From NCBI GenBank assembly GCA_046160305.1, contig JBJXGX010000393.1, positions 7,243 through 71,242 of the forward strand: 64,000 nucleotides of DNA, in the 5' to 3' direction. Of this stretch, positions 25,750 through 35,167 are shown piece by piece; within the stretch, counting starts at the first letter, position 1, and the number at the start of each line of letters is the position of its first letter. Position numbers and translations under genes: made by a program. The notes beneath the pieces were generated by a model. It was not told the origin of the DNA. It ran no database searches and saw only the letters and a program-made list of their open reading frames with translations. This DNA is from SHXR01 sp046160305 (GTDB lineage: Bacteria > Pseudomonadota > Gammaproteobacteria > Burkholderiales > SG8-39).

Positions 25750-26538
25750 TCACCCGGCCGCGGCCAACACCCTCACCTTCGGCCACGGATCGGGCTCCAG
25801 CTTCTCGAAGGGCGCCTTGTCCGCCGGTGTCATCCGATCGAGCAGCTCCTTCTTCACCGACGGCCGCTCCCGCATGCGTGCATACCACTGCGCAATACGC
25901 GGCCGATCCTCGATGAATCCTCTCAGCTTCAGAAGATCGAGCCGCAGCAGATACGGAATCACCGCGGCGTCGGCAAGCGAGAACGCGTTTCCGGCGAGCC
26001 AGGGTCCGAGCTCGAGCGCGTGGTCCATCATCTTGAGAAGCTTGCCATGATGGCCGACGGCGTCGCGCACATACTTCGACTCGAGGCCATTCAGCGCGAC
26101 ATCGCGCTTGTACTCGGTGCGCTGGGTGAGCGGCGATTTCGCCAGGCGCGCAATGATCTGTTCACTGGTGAGGCCGGCAAACCACGGCCGGAACGCCGTC
26201 GCGAAGGTGAGGATCATGCATGAATTGTGCAGATACTCGTCGATCAACTTGTTGAACTGGCGGACCGACGCCCGTTGGTGCAGATCGGTTGGCATGAGTG
26301 GCGGCCGCGGGAACGCCTCGTCGAGGTAGTACAGAATCACCGCCGATTCGATCACAGCGCGCCCGTCATGCACGAGGGTCGGAACAACGCCATTTGGATT
26401 GAGCTTCATGTACTCGGCGGTGAACTGGTCACCCTGCAATGTCATCAGGTGTTCCTGATAGTCGAGGCCCTTTTCGGCCAACACAATGCGCACCTTTTGT
26501 GCACAGACGGAATTGACGCTGTGATAGAGCTCGAGCAT
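25750..26538 (-). CDS. Glutathione S-transferase family protein
   Basis: From the ATG at 26538 the 262-residue product has the N-terminal thioredoxin-like domain of GSTs (LYHSVNSVCAQKVRIVLAEKGL, a cis-Pro loop NPNGVVPTL, and the glutathione-binding DGRAVIESAVILYYLDE). A helical C-terminal domain follows with GPWLAGNAFSLADAAVIPYL. The Ser after LYHS and the Cys in SVCAQK are candidate catalytic residues. Its frame is open to 26823 but the family starts at 26538. The gene is divergent from the LysR gene at 26733, with about 190 bases between, and is a likely regulatory target. Confidence 0.88.
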   Translation of the reverse strand: MLELYHSVNSVCAQKVRIVLAEKGLDYQEHLMTLQGDQFTAEYMKLNPNGVVPTLVHDGRAVIESAVILYYLDEAFPRPPLMPTDLHQRASVRQFNKLIDEYLHNSCMILTFATAFRPWFAGLTSEQIIARLAKSPLTQRTEYKRDVALNGLESKYVRDAVGHHGKLLKMMDHALELGPWLAGNAFSLADAAVIPYLLRLDLLKLRGFIEDRPRIAQWYARMRERPSVKKELLDRMTPADKAPFEKLEPDPWPKVRVLAAAG

Positions 26539-26732
26539 GGGAGTCACCTTCGTGCGGGGCATCATTCGCGACGATGTTACGCCGGATCGAATTGCGAGGG
26601 TGGCCGGTGCGCCTGGGCGACGGATGACGTCGATCAAGATCCAACGGTGCCCGCAACGCTCAGTCGCAAGTGTTACGTTGGCGACCCGGTCCTTCGCAAT
26701 CGACAATTCATTATTTTCAAGGAGGAAACAAC

Positions 26733-27632
26733 ATGGACCGTCTTCAGGCAATGACAACCTTCGTCGCCGTCGTAGACAGCGGCGGATTTGCCAGCGCCGC
26801 GCGGAAGCTGAGTCTCTCGCCACCGGTCGTCACGCGAGCAGTGGGAGAACTGGAAGCGCGGCTCGGATTACGGCTACTGACGCGCACGACCCGTTTCGTT
26901 CGTGTGACCGAAGCTGGAGCGCGCTATGCCGACGACTGCCGTCGTATTCTTGCCGAGATCGACGAGGCCGAGACCGCCGCGACCGGCGCACACGCGACAC
27001 CACGCGGCACGCTGACGATCACTGCACCGGTACTGTTCGGCCACCTGTACGTGACGCCGATTCTTGTTATCTACTTGCAGCGATACAAGGATGTGGATGC
27101 GAAGTGCGAATTCCTCGACCGTGTCGTCAATATCGTCGCGGAAGGGATCGACATTGCGGTACGCATCGGCGAGCTGCCGGACTCATCACTTCAGGCAACC
27201 CATGTCGGGCGCGTGCGTCGCGTTGTTGTTGCGTCGCCTGCTTACCTGAAGGCGCATGGCGTACCGAGGCGCCCGGACGAACTTGTTGAGCACACCATCA
27301 TTGCCGCCTCCGGTGTGACGCCGAACCCGGAATGGCGGTTCATAGACGGTGGCAAACCGGTCATACAGCGGCTGCACGCGCGCATGCGAACAACGACCAA
27401 TGACTCGGCGATCTCGGCCACGGTCGCCGGCCTTGGTATTACGCGACTGCTGAATTACCAAGTGGCCGCACAGATTCGGGGCGGCCAACTCAAGATCATG
27501 CTCGAGGATTTTGAGACCGTGCCGCTTCCGGTGCATGTCGTCCATCACGAAGGCCGCCGTGCAACACAGAAAGTGCGTGGCTTCATCGAATTGGCGATCG
27601 AGACATTGCGCGCCGACCCTGCACTCGAATAA
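26733..27632 (+). CDS. LysR-family transcriptional regulator
   Basis: The 299-residue product has the LysR helix-turn-helix at residues 1-60 (MTTFVAVVDSGGFASAARKL then SLSPPVVTRAVGELEARLGLRLLTRTTR) and a substrate-binding effector domain (PRGTLTITAPVLFGHLYVTPIL, DIAVRIGELPDSSLQATHVG). AAGGAGG six bases before the ATG at 26733 fixes the start. LysR regulators commonly act on divergent neighbours, which here is the glutathione transferase at 25750-26538. The effector is unknown. Confidence 0.92.
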   Translation: MDRLQAMTTFVAVVDSGGFASAARKLSLSPPVVTRAVGELEARLGLRLLTRTTRFVRVTEAGARYADDCRRILAEIDEAETAATGAHATPRGTLTITAPVLFGHLYVTPILVIYLQRYKDVDAKCEFLDRVVNIVAEGIDIAVRIGELPDSSLQATHVGRVRRVVVASPAYLKAHGVPRRPDELVEHTIIAASGVTPNPEWRFIDGGKPVIQRLHARMRTTTNDSAISATVAGLGITRLLNYQVAAQIRGGQLKIMLEDFETVPLPVHVVHHEGRRATQKVRGFIELAIETLRADPALE

Positions 27633-27638
27633 CCTCTC

Positions 27639-28346
27639 CTATCGGCTTGCCGCGCTCGCATCGGGGCGCAACAGTGTCGCGCCAAGCAATCCTGCTTTCA
27701 CGTAGATGAGCGCCCCCTCCGAGCCCGTATACGGCGCATGGCGGCTCCAGCGCGGGTTGCGCAACCACGTACCAGCGGGATACGCGCCCTGCTCGTCGCG
27801 GAACAGGCCTTCGAGCACCAGGATTTCCTCGCCGCCGGGATGCGAGTGCGCATCGAATCGCGTATTGGGCGCCCAACGTACGAGCGCGGTACTGATGCCG
27901 TCGAACTCGTGCAGAGGCAATACGGACAGTCCCGGCACGAGCCCGGGATGCCAGTCCGCTTCATGCGTTCGAATCCGCACGGACCGGGTGTCTCCATGGG
28001 TGAACTGCCACAGTTTCACGAACAGCGTGCAGCCGTCACGCGAGTACGGTGTGTGCGAAGTACCCGGCGGATTGCGAATGTAGCTTCCTGCCGCGTAGTC
28101 CCCTTCCTCGTCGGAGAAGATGCCCTCCAGCACGAAGAACTCTTCGCCGCCGTCGTGGGTGTGGCGGCTGAAACGTGACCCCGCATCGTAACGCACGATG
28201 CTCGTCGCACGTGCGACTTCGCCACCGACGCGGTCCAACATGTGTCGTTGAACGCCGGGCAGCGGCGATGGCACCCAGGTCGTCGCATCGGGCGCCTTGA
28301 CGACCACACGCAAATCGAAGTCGGCATTCAGGAGGGTAACGTTCAT
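27639..28346 (-). CDS. Double-cupin protein (ChrR-like cupin)
   Basis: The 235-residue product contains two cupin repeats. Each shows the metal-binding pattern: FSRHTHDGGEEFFVLEGIFSDEEGDYAAGSYIRNPPG at about 60-95, and FDAHSHPGGEEILVLEGLFRDEQGAYPAGTWLRNP at about 165-200. This is the cupin_7 form seen in the C-terminal half of ChrR anti-sigma factors, but the zinc anti-sigma domain is absent and no sigma gene is adjacent. It may be a metal-bound sensor or a dioxygenase-type enzyme. It is convergent with the LysR gene, with only six bases between the stops. Confidence 0.85.
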   Translation of the reverse strand: MNVTLLNADFDLRVVVKAPDATTWVPSPLPGVQRHMLDRVGGEVARATSIVRYDAGSRFSRHTHDGGEEFFVLEGIFSDEEGDYAAGSYIRNPPGTSHTPYSRDGCTLFVKLWQFTHGDTRSVRIRTHEADWHPGLVPGLSVLPLHEFDGISTALVRWAPNTRFDAHSHPGGEEILVLEGLFRDEQGAYPAGTWLRNPRWSRHAPYTGSEGALIYVKAGLLGATLLRPDASAASR

Positions 28347-28467
28347 CGATGCACCTATGCAGATCGGTCAGAGCTCGAGATTAATCCGTTCGCCGCCGTC
28401 CCGCGCAGGATACGCCAAGCGCGCGATGAGCACGTCGCAGTCGGCGGACTCCGCTAGCTCGTCGTGT

Positions 28468-29100
28468 TCAGGTACCCGCTAGCAGGTTAGCTTCGACTGC
28501 TTTGAGCTTGGCTTCGAGCGATGCGATGCGCGCGTCACGCTCGGCCAGCGAGCGCTCGACATCTTCAGCGTCGAACCGAAGTGGAATGTGCTGCGGACAA
28601 TTCCAGTCGAAACCTTCGACGGTGATGACAAAGACACGCTGGGGCCTGGCACGATAGTCTGGCGCAATCAACGTTTCCGCATGCGGGTGCTCCGGCGTGA
28701 GGGCTTCTATCGCCAAGCGGCCAAGTATCTTCAGTCGCACGCGACGCGAATAGTCGACGAGGATCAGCGCAACCCGGTCATTGTTCGCGGCGTTACCAAC
28801 GCTGATGAGTTGTCGATTCCCGGCGAAGTCGGCAAACGCCAATGTCTTTTCGTCGAGCACCTTGAGGAATCCCTTTGGACCGCCGCGGTGTTGAATGTAC
28901 GGCCAACCGGTTTCAGATACCGTTGCGAGGTAGAAACTGGGTTGTCCGGCGATGAACTCGACTTCGGTGTCGCCCAACCGGTCATTACGCACCACATTCC
29001 CGGTCTCGAAACTGCGCGCATAGTTTGCGCGACTGCCATCGACGACCTGTGCTGCTTTGACCGCGGGCGTGAACGTGATGTTCGCAAATGCGTGGGACAT
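28468..29100 (-). CDS. Pyridoxamine 5'-phosphate oxidase-like FMN-binding protein
   Basis: The 210-residue product has a split-barrel flavin-binding fold: FIAGQPSFYLATVSETGWPYIQHRGGPKGFLKVLDE and LAFADFAGNRQLISVGN are typical of the PNPOx-like family. A C-terminal coiled segment (SLAERDARIASLEAKLKAVEA) follows. Such proteins reduce small quinones or other oxidants, or bind haem or F420; the substrate is not shown. GGAGG five bases upstream supports the ATG at 29100 over one at 29112. It is divergent from the Bug receptor at 29304. Confidence 0.83.
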   Translation of the reverse strand: MSHAFANITFTPAVKAAQVVDGSRANYARSFETGNVVRNDRLGDTEVEFIAGQPSFYLATVSETGWPYIQHRGGPKGFLKVLDEKTLAFADFAGNRQLISVGNAANNDRVALILVDYSRRVRLKILGRLAIEALTPEHPHAETLIAPDYRARPQRVFVITVEGFDWNCPQHIPLRFDAEDVERSLAERDARIASLEAKLKAVEANLLAGT

Positions 29101-29303
29101 GGCGACCTCCATCGTGACGCAGCGCCCGATTGACCGCTGCGATGGCGCGACTCTGACCGAACCGGTTCTAAAGGGGAATCCGCGGCGGACCCAATTCAGT
29201 CTTTCGTATCCGGGAATGATCGCCTGTGTGAACGCAAGTGAGCCTTTGCCAATGCTCTGTCAAACTCCACACCCATTGTCAATTCGATTGCCAAAGGCTC
29301 AAG

Positions 29304-30275
29304 ATGGTGGCGCAATTTAGCTTACGAGCGTTGACGCGGGTGGCGCTTGGGGCCGTGCTCGGGGCCGTCGCGGTCGTGGCCCACGCGCAATTCCCTGCAA
29401 AGCCGATTCGCGTGATCGTCCCCTATGGGGCGGGCGGATCGGATCAGCAGGTCCGCGCGCTCGCGCCGTCGATGGTGCGGCTCCTCGGGCAGCAGTTGCT
29501 GATTGAGAATCGCGAGGGCGGTGGCGGCACGGTCGGCGCCACCGCGGTCAAGAATGCAGCACCCGATGGCTACACCCTGCTCTACACCGGTAGCGGCGTA
29601 TTCACCTCGGTCATTCATCTGCGCAAGGATGCCCCATATACCGCCGATGATTTCGTGCCGATTGGCAACGTGATCGGTACTCCGTTCGTCATGGCGGCAC
29701 GCGGCGATGCGCCATTCAAGACCCTCGCGGAGTTGGTCACGTACGCGAAAGCAAATCCAGGGAAGGTGAATTTCGGGTCGGCCGGGACCGGGACCACGAC
29801 CCATCTTTGCGGCGAGGCATTCCAGAGCGCCGCCGGTGTACAGTTCACGCATGTGCCGTTTCAAGGTATCGGGCCTGCGGTGCGATCGATCCTCGGCGGC
29901 AACGTCGATATCGTCATCGGACTCCCCGGTCCGATCCTGCCGCAAGTGCGCGGCGGTAAGCTCATCACGCTCGCCACCACCGGTCCCTCTCGAATGGAAT
30001 TCGCTCCGGACCATCCGACTTGGCGCGAGTCCGGGTTCGATGCCGTCGAAATCTCCAGATTCGGCTTCTTCGCACCGCGAGGCACGCCCGATTCGATCGT
30101 GGCAAAGCTTGTCTCCGCCGTCGCCGAGGCTGTCAAAGCACCGGAGTTCGTCGATGCGACGCGGAACACCTTCAACAGTGTCGCCTACCTCCCGCCTGCC
30201 GAGCTTCGACGCGTGCTGGAAGACGAGAGTCGGGTGAATCGCAGACTGATCCGCGATCTGAAGCTGGTCGAGTAG
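29304..30275 (+). CDS. Bug/TctC-type extracytoplasmic solute receptor
   Basis: The 323-residue product has a signal peptide ending at AHA-QF and then FPAKPIRVIVPYGAGGSDQQ, the standard start of Bug receptors. Further marks are IENREGGGGTVGATAVKNAAPDGYTLLY, GSAGTGTTTHLCGEAFQSAAG, HVPFQGIGPAV and FGFFAPRGTPD. These periplasmic proteins bind carboxylates such as tricarboxylates, amino acids or aromatic acids. No TctA/TctB permease is nearby, so it would need a remote transporter or act as a sensor. One odd point is a Cys in the HLCGEAF helix. Confidence 0.9.
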   Translation: MVAQFSLRALTRVALGAVLGAVAVVAHAQFPAKPIRVIVPYGAGGSDQQVRALAPSMVRLLGQQLLIENREGGGGTVGATAVKNAAPDGYTLLYTGSGVFTSVIHLRKDAPYTADDFVPIGNVIGTPFVMAARGDAPFKTLAELVTYAKANPGKVNFGSAGTGTTTHLCGEAFQSAAGVQFTHVPFQGIGPAVRSILGGNVDIVIGLPGPILPQVRGGKLITLATTGPSRMEFAPDHPTWRESGFDAVEISRFGFFAPRGTPDSIVAKLVSAVAEAVKAPEFVDATRNTFNSVAYLPPAELRRVLEDESRVNRRLIRDLKLVE

Positions 30276-30310
30276 CGTCCGGCTTCTTTGCCGAGCTTCG
30301 CCGCCGCCGT

Positions 30311-31333
30311 TCAGCATCCCGCGATGCATTTTCCTTTGCCGTCGAACTCCATCGTTCGTCCGCTGATGGCCAGGTGCGATACAGGCTTCAACTGTTTGAT
30401 CAAGGCGGCGGTGCGGGAAGTGGGCCGCAGCTTGCCACCTTCAGTCACCGCCTCGTTCGGGTGGGTGAGGATGACCGACGCCGGTCGAAACAGCTCATTC
30501 ATCGCGTAGGCGCCAGACAGGATCGTGCCCGCGCTGGGGCCCTGATTCAGAACCGCGAGGTTCGCCTTGTGAAACTCGTTCACGACGGTCTTCATCTCGG
30601 TATGTATGCCGGTATCGCCCGAGAGGTACGCGGTGAGCCCGTTGGTGAACTTCACGACGTAGCCGGTCGGCGGTCCGAGCACGATGCTCGTGTCGTCCGG
30701 TGCGAGATTCGCCCGCTGCGCCTCCGATAGCAGGGAGAGCGGCACGTTGTTCGCGTGCGAAGCAAAGACGATCGTGATCTCCACACCCTGCGCTGCGTTG
30801 GCTGCCTTGGCGATGAATGTGCCGCCGAGGTGCGTGTTGGAGCGGCACGATGTCGCAACCGGAACGGTCGTGACCCCATCCGCTTGAGGACACACCGCCA
30901 CTGGTTTGCCGCGGATATTCGCTACCTTGCGGCCGATGAACGTACCCATGTCACTGGTCATCGCGAGCGCGGCATTCTTCGCTGCGGCGATTTCCGCGGT
31001 TGTCGAATTGGGCGTTGCCGGTACCCTTTCCGAGTTGGCGCATTGGCCCGCCCCGACCGCCTTCAGCTTCTGGTCGCCAATGTGGTCACCATGCGCATGA
31101 CTAAGCAGCACGACGTGGATTTCGCCAAGCCGCGCATCGTCCGCACCGGTCACCGTCTGGCCGGCGTCGTAGAGGATGCGTACACCGGAGGGGTCTTCAA
31201 ACAGGGTCGCGCGATCGTTCGCGCAAAGCTCGCCCGGGTGCGAGCCCACCGGCGTGACTTTCACGTTCTGCGCGATCGCCGGACCAGTCGTCAGGGCGAA
31301 TGCAAGTGTTGCCCCCAAGTATGCGGATCTCAT
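30311..31333 (-). CDS. Exported metallo-beta-lactamase-fold hydrolase
   Basis: The 340-residue product has a signal peptide ending near AIA-QN and the zinc motif HAHGDHIG at about residues 79-86. Further MBL elements are ASHANNVP and YLSGDTGIHTEM with the bridging Asp, and a late His in VILTHPNEAV. The overall arrangement resembles the UlaG/YcbL-like and AHL-lactonase-like branches rather than class B beta-lactamases. GAGGAG lies before the ATG. It is convergent with the Bug receptor at 29304 and stands apart from other genes; substrate unknown. Confidence 0.85.
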   Translation of the reverse strand: MRSAYLGATLAFALTTGPAIAQNVKVTPVGSHPGELCANDRATLFEDPSGVRILYDAGQTVTGADDARLGEIHVVLLSHAHGDHIGDQKLKAVGAGQCANSERVPATPNSTTAEIAAAKNAALAMTSDMGTFIGRKVANIRGKPVAVCPQADGVTTVPVATSCRSNTHLGGTFIAKAANAAQGVEITIVFASHANNVPLSLLSEAQRANLAPDDTSIVLGPPTGYVVKFTNGLTAYLSGDTGIHTEMKTVVNEFHKANLAVLNQGPSAGTILSGAYAMNELFRPASVILTHPNEAVTEGGKLRPTSRTAALIKQLKPVSHLAISGRTMEFDGKGKCIAGC

Positions 31334-31426
31334 GTTGTGCTCCTCTCTTGTGTCGTGACACGGCTGTTAGCCTAAATGAACTGATATAAAGTCGCAGCAT
31401 GATCAGCATGAAAGGCCGGGCAACCC

Positions 31427-31909
31427 ATGAACGTCTATCTGATCCATCACGCCGAGGCGCTCGCGATCGAGCAGGACCCGGTGCGCCCTCTCAGTCCGAA
31501 CGGACGCGATCAAGCCGACCGGCTCGGCACGCGTCTTCGTGCGGTTGGCGTCGCGCCGGTGCGCATCCTGCACAGCGACAAGCAGTGGACGATTGAAACA
31601 GCCCAACGCATCGCCGCGAAGCTGGGTGTGGAGAGTAAAACCGCGAAGGCCGCCTACCCGATCAACACCGGCGATCCGGTTGCACCCTTTGTGGCAGAAA
31701 TTGCGGCAACGAAGGGAGATATCATGATGTGCGGTCATGTCGATTTCTTGCTGCGGGCTGCCTCGCAGCTCGTGTGCGGCGACGAAACACGGAAAGTGGT
31801 CGAGTTCAAGCCTGGCAACGGCACCGTTGTCTGTCTCGAGGGCGAAGCCCGCAACTGGGTCATCACCTACATGTGGCGCCAGGATCACGTTCCGGGGCAA
31901 CCACGATGA
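31427..31909 (+). CDS. SixA-like histidine phosphatase
   Basis: The 160-residue product is a short histidine-phosphatase-superfamily protein. The N-terminal motif reads LIHHAEA (canonical: RHGEA), keeping the catalytic His while the preceding Arg is His and the Gly is Ala. A second active-site region is MMCGHVDFLLRAA. In this SixA-like sub-branch Q or H before the catalytic His is known, so activity is not excluded. Family members remove phosphate from phospho-His in HPr-like or phosphorelay proteins. The stop overlaps the start of the methyltransferase gene (ATGA). Confidence 0.78.
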   Translation: MNVYLIHHAEALAIEQDPVRPLSPNGRDQADRLGTRLRAVGVAPVRILHSDKQWTIETAQRIAAKLGVESKTAKAAYPINTGDPVAPFVAEIAATKGDIMMCGHVDFLLRAASQLVCGDETRKVVEFKPGNGTVVCLEGEARNWVITYMWRQDHVPGQPR

Positions 31910-32733
31910 GCGAACTTTTCACCGGCGTGGCGCGCCACTATGGTGAGGCCGGTATCGGTGAGCGCATCCTCGCGGCGCTCGCGGGCGAAGGCGTAGACAT
32001 TGAGAATCTGACGACGGCCTCACTCGCCACGATCGATCAGTTCCACACCCGCGGCCTGAGCGCGACCCGTGAGCAGGCCGAAGCGGTCGCGCCCTCCCCT
32101 ACGATGCATGTGCTCGATGTCGGTTGCGGCGTCGGTGGCCCGGCCCGGTTTCTTGCCGAGACCTATGGCTGTCGCGTGACCGGCATCGATCTCACCACCG
32201 AATACGTCGACGTCGCGCAAATGTTGTCCAGCCGCTGCAGGCTCGATCATCTCACCAGTTTTCGGCAGGCCAACGCGCTCGATCTGCCGTTCATGGAGGC
32301 GACCTTCGATCTCGCCTGGTGTCAGAACGTCTCCATGAACATACCCGACAAGTACGCACTCTACGCCGAGATTCATCGGGTATTGAAACCGGGCGGAAAA
32401 TTCGCGGCCGTGGAAATCATTGCAGGCGAGCGCGGCGATCCGGTGTTTCCCCTGCCATGGGCGCGTGAACCGTCGATCAGCTTCGTTGCTTCCGCACATG
32501 CAATGCAATCGGCACTCGAACGCGCCGGTTTTCGAATCGTGACGTGGCGCGATACGACAAGCGATGCCGTTGCAATTTCCCGGAACCCGGCGGAACAGAC
32601 GCGCCGCGGCAAGCTCGGCGTCGGGCTGGTGGCAGGCACCGATTTCAGCGCACGGTCGGCGAACCTCGCACGGTGTCTTGCGGAGGGGCGATTCCTGAGC
32701 GTTCTGCTGGTGGCCGAACGGCCTTCGCAATAG
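31906..32733 (+). CDS. Class I SAM-dependent methyltransferase (sterol/phosphoethanolamine-type)
   Basis: From the coupled ATG at 31906 the 275-residue product shows motif I VLDVGCGVGGPARFLAE, motif post-I GIDLTTEYV and motif IV FDLAWCQNVSMNI. Motif VI is the HRVLKPGGKFAAVEI stretch. The sequence around motif I resembles the gamma-tocopherol/sterol/sarcosine methyltransferase group (Methyltransf_11). Substrate unknown. Translation coupled to the SixA-like gene suggests a shared task, but none is documented. It is convergent with the Baeyer-Villiger monooxygenase gene. Confidence 0.87.
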   Translation: MSELFTGVARHYGEAGIGERILAALAGEGVDIENLTTASLATIDQFHTRGLSATREQAEAVAPSPTMHVLDVGCGVGGPARFLAETYGCRVTGIDLTTEYVDVAQMLSSRCRLDHLTSFRQANALDLPFMEATFDLAWCQNVSMNIPDKYALYAEIHRVLKPGGKFAAVEIIAGERGDPVFPLPWAREPSISFVASAHAMQSALERAGFRIVTWRDTTSDAVAISRNPAEQTRRGKLGVGLVAGTDFSARSANLARCLAEGRFLSVLLVAERPSQ

Positions 32734-32752
32734 CGCTACCCGGGCCGGCCGG

Positions 32753-34492
32753 TTACGCCGCCTCCGACCGGTGCATCGGCGCTGCCGCCAACGCGACGCC
32801 TCCGCCACTTGCGGCCGTCGCCTCGCCGTGCCGCGTCAGAACAAAACCTTCATAGCCACGCGCCACGACCTCTTCGCACTTGCGGCGGTAGTTAGCCATG
32901 CCACCGATATACGGCATGAACACGCGCGGCTTGCCGGGGATGTTCGAGCCGGTGTACCAGGAATCGACGGCTGCAAAAAGCGTCGCGCTCGCCACGTCGT
33001 TGACATGGGCCACCCATTTCGCCTCCGCCTCGCGATCCGCCTCGATCCGTGCAAGACCGCGGGCGCGCAGATGCTTGAGGCATTCGGTGATCCAATCAAC
33101 ATGCTGCTCGATCGATACGGTCATCTGCCCCTTGACGCTCGGACTGCCGGGGCCTGTGACGATGAAGAGGTTCGGGAAGCCGGCCACCATCAATCCAAGA
33201 TAGGTGAGCGGACCCGCGGACCATTTGTCCGCGAGCGTGGCGCCACCATGCGCGCGGATGTCGATCTCTCGCAGCGCACCGGTCATCGCGTCGAATCCGG
33301 TCGCGAACGCGATGGCGTCCAATTCATACTCGGACTTGGTCGTGCGGATGCCTTTCTCGGTGATCTCGACAATCGGCGCGCTTTTCACATCGACCAGCGT
33401 GACGTTCTCGCGATTGAAGGTCTCGTAGTAATCGGTATCCACGCATAGCCGCTTCGCACCGATCGGGTAATCCTTTGGCGCCAGCAACTCGGCGACGACC
33501 GGATCCTTGACGATCGATCGCACCTGGTCGCGCACAAACTCGGCGAGCGTGTCGTTCGAGGCCTGGTTGGTGAGCAGATCGTTGTAGGCGAAGAGAAATG
33601 CAAAGGGGCCGCCTTCATTCCACTTGGCCTCGTAGTGCGCGCGGCGCTGCTCGGGTGTGGCATCGAGCGCGCTCATGGGATAAGGGGCCAAGCCCGCCAC
33701 ACCGTAGCCGCTATAGTGCGCACCGAGCCGGCGCTCGACGTAGGTCGCTTTGTGCTCGCGCTCGACCTCGGGATCGAGGGGGCCATTGCGAGCCGGTACG
33801 CTGTAGTTGGCAGTGCGCTGGAACACATGCAGGCGCTTTGCCTGAGAGGCGATAACCGGGACCATCTGAATCCCTGACGAACCGGTACCGATTACGCCAA
33901 CGCGTTGGCCGCTGAAGTCCACGGGTTCAGTGGGCCAACGTCCGGAGTGATACCAACGGCCCTGGAAGCGATCGAGCCCCTTGAATCCGGGCACGGCCGG
34001 CGTCGAGAGGTTGCCGGTGGCCATTACACAGAAGGGGGCGGTAACGACGTCCCCATGCTCGGTCGTCAAGGTCCACGCGTTTGCGCCGGGATCGAAGGAT
34101 GCCGCCCGAACCCGGGTGTTGAATTGAATATCGCGGCGCAGGTCGAAACGGTCAGCGACGTGATCCAGGTACTTTTGGATTTCGGCTTGCGTGCCGTAGC
34201 GCTCGGGCCAGGACCATTCTTGCTGGAGATCGTCTGAGAAGGAATAGGAGTACTCGAGGCTGTCGACGTCGCAACGAGCACCCGGATACCGGTTCCAGAA
34301 CCATGTTCCGCCGACACCGCTGCCCGCCTCGAAGACGCGCGCTTTCAGTCCAAGCCCCCGCAACCGATGCAACATGTAAAGACCCGAGAGGCCCGCGCCG
34401 ACGACGATCGCGTCGTAGTGCTGGGGCAGCAGGCCCGTCGAGGCGGTCGAGACGGTTGAATTGGGCATGGCATGCGTTCCGTTGAAATTCAT
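32753..34492 (-). CDS. Baeyer-Villiger monooxygenase, cyclohexanone/phenylacetone type
   Basis: The 579-residue product has two Rossmann motifs, VGAGLSGLY (FAD) and GTGSSGIQ (NADPH), flanking the Baeyer-Villiger fingerprint FQGRWYHSGRWP (F-x-G-x-x-x-H-x-x-x-W/P). WFWNRYPGARCDVDS after the first motif is also typical. It converts a ketone to an ester or lactone with NADPH and O2. Starts at 34492 or 34468 (MPNST) are both possible. It stands alone on the minus strand, next to the methyltransferase and CBS genes; no hydrolase for a lactone product is adjacent. Confidence 0.9.
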   Translation of the reverse strand: MNFNGTHAMPNSTVSTASTGLLPQHYDAIVVGAGLSGLYMLHRLRGLGLKARVFEAGSGVGGTWFWNRYPGARCDVDSLEYSYSFSDDLQQEWSWPERYGTQAEIQKYLDHVADRFDLRRDIQFNTRVRAASFDPGANAWTLTTEHGDVVTAPFCVMATGNLSTPAVPGFKGLDRFQGRWYHSGRWPTEPVDFSGQRVGVIGTGSSGIQMVPVIASQAKRLHVFQRTANYSVPARNGPLDPEVEREHKATYVERRLGAHYSGYGVAGLAPYPMSALDATPEQRRAHYEAKWNEGGPFAFLFAYNDLLTNQASNDTLAEFVRDQVRSIVKDPVVAELLAPKDYPIGAKRLCVDTDYYETFNRENVTLVDVKSAPIVEITEKGIRTTKSEYELDAIAFATGFDAMTGALREIDIRAHGGATLADKWSAGPLTYLGLMVAGFPNLFIVTGPGSPSVKGQMTVSIEQHVDWITECLKHLRARGLARIEADREAEAKWVAHVNDVASATLFAAVDSWYTGSNIPGKPRVFMPYIGGMANYRRKCEEVVARGYEGFVLTRHGEATAASGGGVALAAAPMHRSEAA

Positions 34493-34663
34493 GGGGCATT
34501 ATGAAGTAGGCGATGGCCCCATGGCAATCCGATCGCCCGGTCGTGGCGCTCGCCGGCGGATCAAGTCGGGTCGCGCTGTGTCCCACATTGAGCTGTTCGT
34601 GGCCTAAACTGCCCCCGTTGGCGGCACGGTCCGGTGCCGGCGGTGGCATTCAAGGAGCGAATC

Positions 34664-35092
34664 ATGAAAAACGTAGGGCAGATGCTGGAAGAGAAGGGGC
34701 ACACGTTGCTTTCGATCTCACCCGACGCAACCGTATTCGAAGCCTTGCAATGCATGGCGAACGCGAACGTCGGTGCGCTGGTGGTTCTGGACGGCGAGAA
34801 GCTGGCCGGGATCTTTTCCGAGCGAGACTACGCCCGCAAGGTCATTCTGGTCGGCAAGTCCTCCAAAGAAACACGGGTGCGCGAGATCATGACCGACAAG
34901 GTACTCTGTGTAAGCCCGGAACGGACCGTGGAGCAGTGTATGGCGCTCATGACCGCAAAACGCATCCGCCACTTGCCGGTGCTCGATCACAAGAAGGTGG
35001 TCGGCGTCATCTCCATCGGTGATGTGGTCAAGGAAATGATCTCTGAACAGCAGTTCATCATCTCGCAGCTGGAGAGCTACATTCATCAGTAG
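34664..35092 (+). CDS. Tandem CBS-domain protein
   Basis: The 142-residue product consists of two CBS motifs (about 8-65 and 75-135). Marks are SISPDATVFEALQCMANANVGALVV with GIFSERDYARKVI, and VSPERTVEQCMALMTAKRIRHLPVL with GVISIGDVVKEMI. Such small proteins bind adenine nucleotides as a pair (Bateman module) and regulate partners by energy state. CAAGGAG precedes the ATG at 34664. The partner is not encoded next to it. It is convergent with the epimerase-like gene at 35168. Confidence 0.9.
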   Translation: MKNVGQMLEEKGHTLLSISPDATVFEALQCMANANVGALVVLDGEKLAGIFSERDYARKVILVGKSSKETRVREIMTDKVLCVSPERTVEQCMALMTAKRIRHLPVLDHKKVVGVISIGDVVKEMISEQQFIISQLESYIHQ

Positions 35093-35167
35093 GAAGGCGG
35101 GTGTCGTCGGGCACTTCATAGGAGCGCACCGAGGATTCCAGGGTCCGACTCTGATTATTCAGGACGG

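Noticed and set aside
27639..28346. ChrR anti-sigma factor
   Set aside because: The protein consists of two cupin repeats and lacks the N-terminal zinc-binding anti-sigma domain; no sigma gene adjoins it.
29322..30329. 335-codon open frame on the minus strand
   Set aside because: It is antisense to an intact Bug receptor with signal peptide and all family motifs.
30311..31333. True class B beta-lactamase
   Set aside because: The HxHxDH motif is shared by the whole MBL superfamily. The other zinc-ligand segments and surrounding sequence do not match lactamases.
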